From Peptococcaceae bacterium BRH_c23 (GTDB taxonomy: Bacteria > Bacillota_B > Desulfitobacteriia > Desulfitobacteriales > Desulfitobacteriaceae), in the NCBI GenBank assembly GCA_000961805.1, contig LADV01000165.1, positions 1-34,793 of the forward strand: DNA of 34,793 bases, read 5' to 3'. The notes beneath the pieces were generated by a model, which did not search any database, was not told the origin of the DNA, and saw only the letters and a program-made list of their open reading frames with translations. Made by a program: the position numbers and the translations under genes. Below, one piece after another: positions 31,386 to 34,793 of this stretch. Positions within the stretch are counted from its first letter, which is position 1; each line of letters opens with the position of its first letter.

Positions 31386-32822
31386 ATGAAGATTCCACGG
31401 ATTGTCCTTGCAGGAACGCACAGCGGTGTAGGCAAAACAACCCTTGCTACGGGTTTGATGGCGGCTTTGAAAAAGCGCCATCGTCCAATCCAGGGGTACA
31501 AGGTCGGGCCGGATTACATCGACCCCAGTTATCATGCGGCAGCAACGGGAAGGGCTTCCCGCAATCTTGACCGCTGGCTGTTAGGAGAGCATCTTCCTTC
31601 CATCTTTGCTCAAAGTGCTCAGGAGAGTTGGGCGGTGATTGAGGGAGTCATGGGTATGTTTGATGGTATGAGTGGTACCGCAGGTTTTGGAAGTACGGCA
31701 GATGTTGCAAAACTTCTGCAAGCTCCGATCATCCTAATTGTTGATGCCTCTTCAATGTCACGGAGCGTGGCCGCCCTAGTCTACGGCTTTAACTCCTTTG
31801 ACCCCCAGACAAAAGTACAGGGTGTCATCCTTAACCGCGTCAAATCGACGGCCCAAGAAACTATTCTGCGAGAAGCCCTCAGTGATCTCCAGATCCCAGT
31901 CCTTGGGGTGCTCCCGAAAGAACTATCCCTGCACCTACCTGAACGGCATTTGGGATTGATTCCCGTAGGGGAAGGTGGACTCTTAGAAGGGTTTATCGAG
32001 ACGCTTTCCGATTTAATAACTAAACACGTTGATTTGGATCAAGTCGAAAGTATAATGCTGGCTGCCCCTGAGTTTAGTAGTGAATCATTTTCATCGCATG
32101 AAACTAAGAAAACTGCCACATGTTCTGTCAATAATTCTAGCATTCTTGAGCCAAATTCTAATCCTGCTCCTCAAGCCCAGCAGAATAAATTCAGGCTAGG
32201 CTTAGCACGGGATGAGGCGTTCCTTTTTTACTATCAAGATGCTTTAGACCTTGCAGAACGGTTGGATTCGATAATTGTACCGTTTAGCCCCTTACACGAT
32301 CATGCTCTCCCTAAGGACCTGGATGGGATTATCTTAGGTGGGGGATTTCCGGAGCTTCATCTCAATCGTTTGAGCGAAAACAGCTCATTCATAGACTCCC
32401 TGCGCGCTTATGCGGCCAGTGGTAAACCTATCTATGCTGAATGCGGAGGGTACATGTATCTCGGTAACTCTATTAAGGATTTTGAAGGCAACGAGCTTCC
32501 AATGGTGGGCCTTATCCCGATGAAAGCCGAAATGACCAAGCGCTTGCAGGGTATAGGCTATCGTAAAGGAGTCTTTCGGGAGGATAATTTCCTGGGTCCG
32601 CGCGGAACCACAGTTCAGGGGCATGAATTTCACTATTCTCGAGTGATCTATGACAAAGACTATCCTCCCGCCTACGAATTGTTCAAAGCAGGCCAAGGGG
32701 ATCGCCTGGAAGGTTATGCTCGGGATAATCTTGTCGCTTCGTATCTTCACCTGCATTTTTCGGGACATCAAGAGTTACTTGAGCACTGGTTTGCTTCCCG
32801 TTCAGGGAGACTAGGGGTATGA
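31386..32822 (+). CDS. cbiA: Cobyrinic acid a,c-diamide synthase CbiA
   Basis: A 478-residue glutamine-dependent enzyme that amidates the a and c side chains of cobyrinic acid. The ATP-binding domain has VLAGTHSGVGKTTLATGLM, KVGPDYIDPSYH and IEGVMGMFDG; the glutaminase-like domain has the Cys in PIYAECGGYMYLG and the His in SYLHLHFSGH, with GIGYRKGVF and GHEFHYSR between. An Asn/Ser/Pro-rich linker of about 30 residues (near 225-255) joins the halves and looks species-specific. The ATG follows AAGGAGATAC. It overlaps cobO by four bases. Confidence 0.95.
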   Translation: MKIPRIVLAGTHSGVGKTTLATGLMAALKKRHRPIQGYKVGPDYIDPSYHAAATGRASRNLDRWLLGEHLPSIFAQSAQESWAVIEGVMGMFDGMSGTAGFGSTADVAKLLQAPIILIVDASSMSRSVAALVYGFNSFDPQTKVQGVILNRVKSTAQETILREALSDLQIPVLGVLPKELSLHLPERHLGLIPVGEGGLLEGFIETLSDLITKHVDLDQVESIMLAAPEFSSESFSSHETKKTATCSVNNSSILEPNSNPAPQAQQNKFRLGLARDEAFLFYYQDALDLAERLDSIIVPFSPLHDHALPKDLDGIILGGGFPELHLNRLSENSSFIDSLRAYAASGKPIYAECGGYMYLGNSIKDFEGNELPMVGLIPMKAEMTKRLQGIGYRKGVFREDNFLGPRGTTVQGHEFHYSRVIYDKDYPPAYELFKAGQGDRLEGYARDNLVASYLHLHFSGHQELLEHWFASRSGRLGV

Positions 32823-33376
32823 TAACCGTTTATACCGGACAAGGAAAAGGGAAAACGACCTCAGCCCTCGGAGAAGCTGCCCTCGCCTACTGCCAAGGGA
32901 AACGTGTTTTGATGGTGCAATTCCTCAAAGGGAGTACTTATAGCGGTGAACTTGTAGGGCTTAATCGTTTAGCCATTCCGATCATTCAATTTGGAGTGGG
33001 TTGTCGCTGGGCAGGGATGATCCGTACTGGAATGAAACACTGTACAGGGTGTGGAGAATGTTTCCGACAAAACCGCAACCCAGAGATCGCCTTAGATTTA
33101 GTTCAACAAGCCTTTGATTTCGTAGCGGGTGAAGTTAAGACAGCCACCTACCAAATGATTATCTTAGATGAAGTAAGCCATGCCTTAAACCGAGGTTTTC
33201 TAGATATCAATCCATTGAAAGAGCTTCTCTTGACCAGTTCTTCCTTGGACTGGATTCTTACAGGTCGTGGCATGCCCGAAACCATAGAGTCTTTAGTAGA
33301 CAATTGGTATGACCTGAACATGCTAAAACATCCTTTCTCAAAAGGAATTAGCAGTCGTAGGGGGATTGAATATTAA
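32819..33376 (+). CDS. cobO: Cob(I)yrinic acid a,c-diamide adenosyltransferase CobO/BtuR
   Basis: A 185-residue CobA/CobO/BtuR-type ATP:corrinoid adenosyltransferase that puts the 5'-deoxyadenosyl group on the cobalt. The P-loop is GQGKGKTTSALGEA at the N-terminus; VLMVQFLKG, IIILDE-like MIILDEVSHALNRG and WILTGRGMPE are also typical. An extra CTGCGECFRQNR stretch carries two or three cysteines near residues 78-85. The ATG overlaps the cbiA stop; its own TAA-ATG end overlaps pduX by one base. Confidence 0.94.
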   Translation: MITVYTGQGKGKTTSALGEAALAYCQGKRVLMVQFLKGSTYSGELVGLNRLAIPIIQFGVGCRWAGMIRTGMKHCTGCGECFRQNRNPEIALDLVQQAFDFVAGEVKTATYQMIILDEVSHALNRGFLDINPLKELLLTSSSLDWILTGRGMPETIESLVDNWYDLNMLKHPFSKGISSRRGIEY

Positions 33377-34326
33377 TGGATTTCACTGTCGGGTTGGCCC
33401 GGTGTCCGGGGACGTGTGGAGAATGGGTACAAGGGGCTCGAAGAGGAGTTCCATTTCTCGTAGATTGTCCCATTGATCGTTTTTCGGAAGCTAGAGTGGC
33501 GTTGAACTTGCATACCAATAGCTGGGATATTCCTCTGCACAAGACTAAAGCCCTCCAAGTACTGGGGTTACTCAAAGCTAACTTAGGCCTGCCTACGTTA
33601 GGTGGTAAAGTAGATTTTTTACAACAGCTTCCGGAAGGGAAAGGAATGGCTAGCTCGACGGCTGACATTACTGCCGTGGCGGCAGCCACCCTGATTGCCC
33701 TCGGAGAGGATCCGGCACCTGAGCGTTTAGCACATTTTGCTTTACAGATTGAACCTAGCGACAGCGTGATGTTCCCCGGGATCACTGAGATTGAGCATGT
33801 CCAAGGACATAACCAGCGCGTGCTAGGTTCTGCAGTCCCTGCCTTGTTTCTGGCCTTGGATTGGGGTGGAACCATCGATACCAGAGTGTTTAACGCTCGA
33901 CCAGGGTTAGCTGAGCACTATCGGCGCAATGAACTTGAGATTGAGAAGGCGTATCGATTGGCCTGCGAAGGCATAGAGCAGGGAGATTTAGAGAAACTGG
34001 CCACAGCAGGCACGATTAGTGCACAGTGTAATTTAGAAGTCAATCATAAATCATTCTTTAAGCCTTTTTTGACCTGGGTAAAGCAAACTGGAGGACTTGG
34101 AGTTGTGACGGCACATAGCGGTACACTGTTAGCCGGAGTATTTCCGCAAAATGGCTTTTCCGCTTCTGAAGTACGCAAAAACTTACAGTTTGAAGCACAG
34201 CAACGGTTTACACCCGCCTACCTCGATCTTTTTAATAGTCATCCGGGTGGAATCGTCGCTTCTAACCCGAGTTTGGCGACATTTTTTTCCAGACCCAGGC
34301 GTAGCAAGGCTTTAGACCATGCGTAA
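33376..34326 (+). CDS. pduX: GHMP kinase, likely L-threonine kinase PduX
   Basis: A 316-residue GHMP-family kinase with the ATP motif LPEGKGMASSTADITAVAAA near residue 88 and an N-terminal ARCPGTCGEWVQG string that is typical of PduX-type kinases. PduX phosphorylates L-threonine to threonine phosphate for the aminopropanol arm of cobalamin. The context supports this: it is the last gene of the cbi operon and overlaps cobO by one base. The threonine-phosphate decarboxylase (CobD) that should follow is not in the window; an insertion sequence begins within 30 bases of the stop. Confidence 0.87.
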   Translation: MDFTVGLARCPGTCGEWVQGARRGVPFLVDCPIDRFSEARVALNLHTNSWDIPLHKTKALQVLGLLKANLGLPTLGGKVDFLQQLPEGKGMASSTADITAVAAATLIALGEDPAPERLAHFALQIEPSDSVMFPGITEIEHVQGHNQRVLGSAVPALFLALDWGGTIDTRVFNARPGLAEHYRRNELEIEKAYRLACEGIEQGDLEKLATAGTISAQCNLEVNHKSFFKPFLTWVKQTGGLGVVTAHSGTLLAGVFPQNGFSASEVRKNLQFEAQQRFTPAYLDLFNSHPGGIVASNPSLATFFSRPRRSKALDHA

Positions 34327-34353
34327 GAAAGCGTTTTGTCACTACAACATGTT

Positions 34354-34793
34354 TTACAGTAAGAAATTATTGAACTGGTTAATCACTTTCGGCTTCATCA
34401 TTTTTTCACAACTAAATAATTTGACCAATTTTTCCTGCTGGTCAGTCATCTCTGTAATAGTTAATGAACGTTGAGAAGAATTTTTTAACCCAACCTGATT
34501 TAATCGACAGCTACTCACTTGTCGCAGCAGTTCTTCAGACGACTGTGTGATTTCCGCTTTCCTGAGCATCATCTCGATTGAGTTTATCAGCAAGTAAGCT
34601 AAGATGCAGATGGTCACATGGGCTTTCACTCGCTCTGGCCGTGTCAAATAGATGGGACGTAATGCAAGTTGTGATTTCATCTCTCGAAAAGCTTCTTCAA
34701 TCTTGTTTTTCTCTCGATACTTTTGAATCACTTGTTCTTGTGGGATGGTCATATCGTTTGTAATAAAACAGGTTATTCCGTCCAATCGTCTTT
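34354..34793 (-). mobile_element. IS1634-like transposase, 3' part, cut by the window edge
   Basis: The frame is open to the right end of the window (…RRLDGITCFITND), so only the C-terminal ~145 residues are seen. The stretch QKYREKNKIEEAFREMKSQL holds the final acidic residue of the DDE triad, followed by LRPIYLTRPERVKAHVTICI, the hallmark of IS1634/IS4-superfamily transposases. It ends at 34354, 28 bases after the pduX stop and in the opposite orientation, so the IS end must lie within 34327-34353. Terminal inverted repeats could not be identified from one end alone. Confidence 0.8.

Overview
The window looks like a piece of chromosome from an anaerobic, low-to-mid GC Firmicute of the Clostridia, most like the Desulfitobacterium/Desulfosporosinus group. 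This is inferred from strong AGGAGG-type ribosome binding sites with frequent GTG/TTG starts, the complete anaerobic (cbi-type) cobalamin pathway, an ECF vitamin transporter, a tungsten-type aldehyde oxidoreductase, a sigma-54 promoter and RHS/WapA-like wall protein debris. No rRNA or tRNA gene and no CRISPR array was seen.

Layout. (1) Positions 1-7100 hold a damaged catabolic/redox region: a hydantoinase/oxoprolinase A subunit cut by the window edge and carrying a compensated frameshift, a hydantoinase B N-terminus fused to an acyl-CoA dehydrogenase whose 3' end is frameshifted, then a three-gene aldehyde:ferredoxin oxidoreductase locus (4Fe-4S subunit, frameshifted catalytic subunit, FAD/NAD subunit). 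(2) Positions 7100-10600 hold a sigma-54 promoter with upstream repeats, a two-domain Old Yellow Enzyme-type flavoprotein whose frame is interrupted by a single TGA (stop or selenocysteine), and three small genes of unknown function, closed by a terminator. (3) Positions 10850-15100 hold a B12-riboswitch-controlled operon for alpha-ribazole salvage and uptake (cblS, cblT and its own ECF ATPase and T component). (4) cbiD stands alone at 15378-16505 with its own terminator. (5) Positions 16750-19470 are a graveyard of RHS/YD-repeat fragments ending in a fusion to an Rpn/PD-(D/E)XK-type C-terminus, followed by a REP-like palindrome. (6) Positions 19487-21971 hold a ferredoxin-like gene divergent from a Crp/Fnr regulator, then arginase. 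(7) Positions 22075-34326 hold a second B12 riboswitch and terminator followed by cbiET, L, F, G, H, J, X, C, P, B, A, cobO and pduX, mostly overlapping and translationally coupled. (8) The right edge is the 3' part of an IS1634-like transposase.

How the genes work together. With cbiD, the second cluster covers cobalt insertion (cbiX), ring methylation and contraction (cbiL, H, F, G, D, E, T), reduction (cbiJ), methyl migration (cbiC), amidation (cbiA, cbiP), adenosylation (cobO), threonine kinase for the aminopropanol arm (pduX) and arm attachment (cbiB). The nucleotide-loop genes (cobU, cobS, cobT, cobC) and the threonine-phosphate decarboxylase are not in the window. The first riboswitch operon would bring in or activate alpha-ribazole for that missing nucleotide loop. 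The cobalamin genes show no frame damage over about 17 kb, whereas the first 5.8 kb and the RHS region carry many indels, so the damage looks regional rather than a uniform sequencing problem.

Most worth following up: the TGA with a plausible bacterial SECIS hairpin in the sigma-54-driven flavoprotein and its three uncharacterised partner genes.
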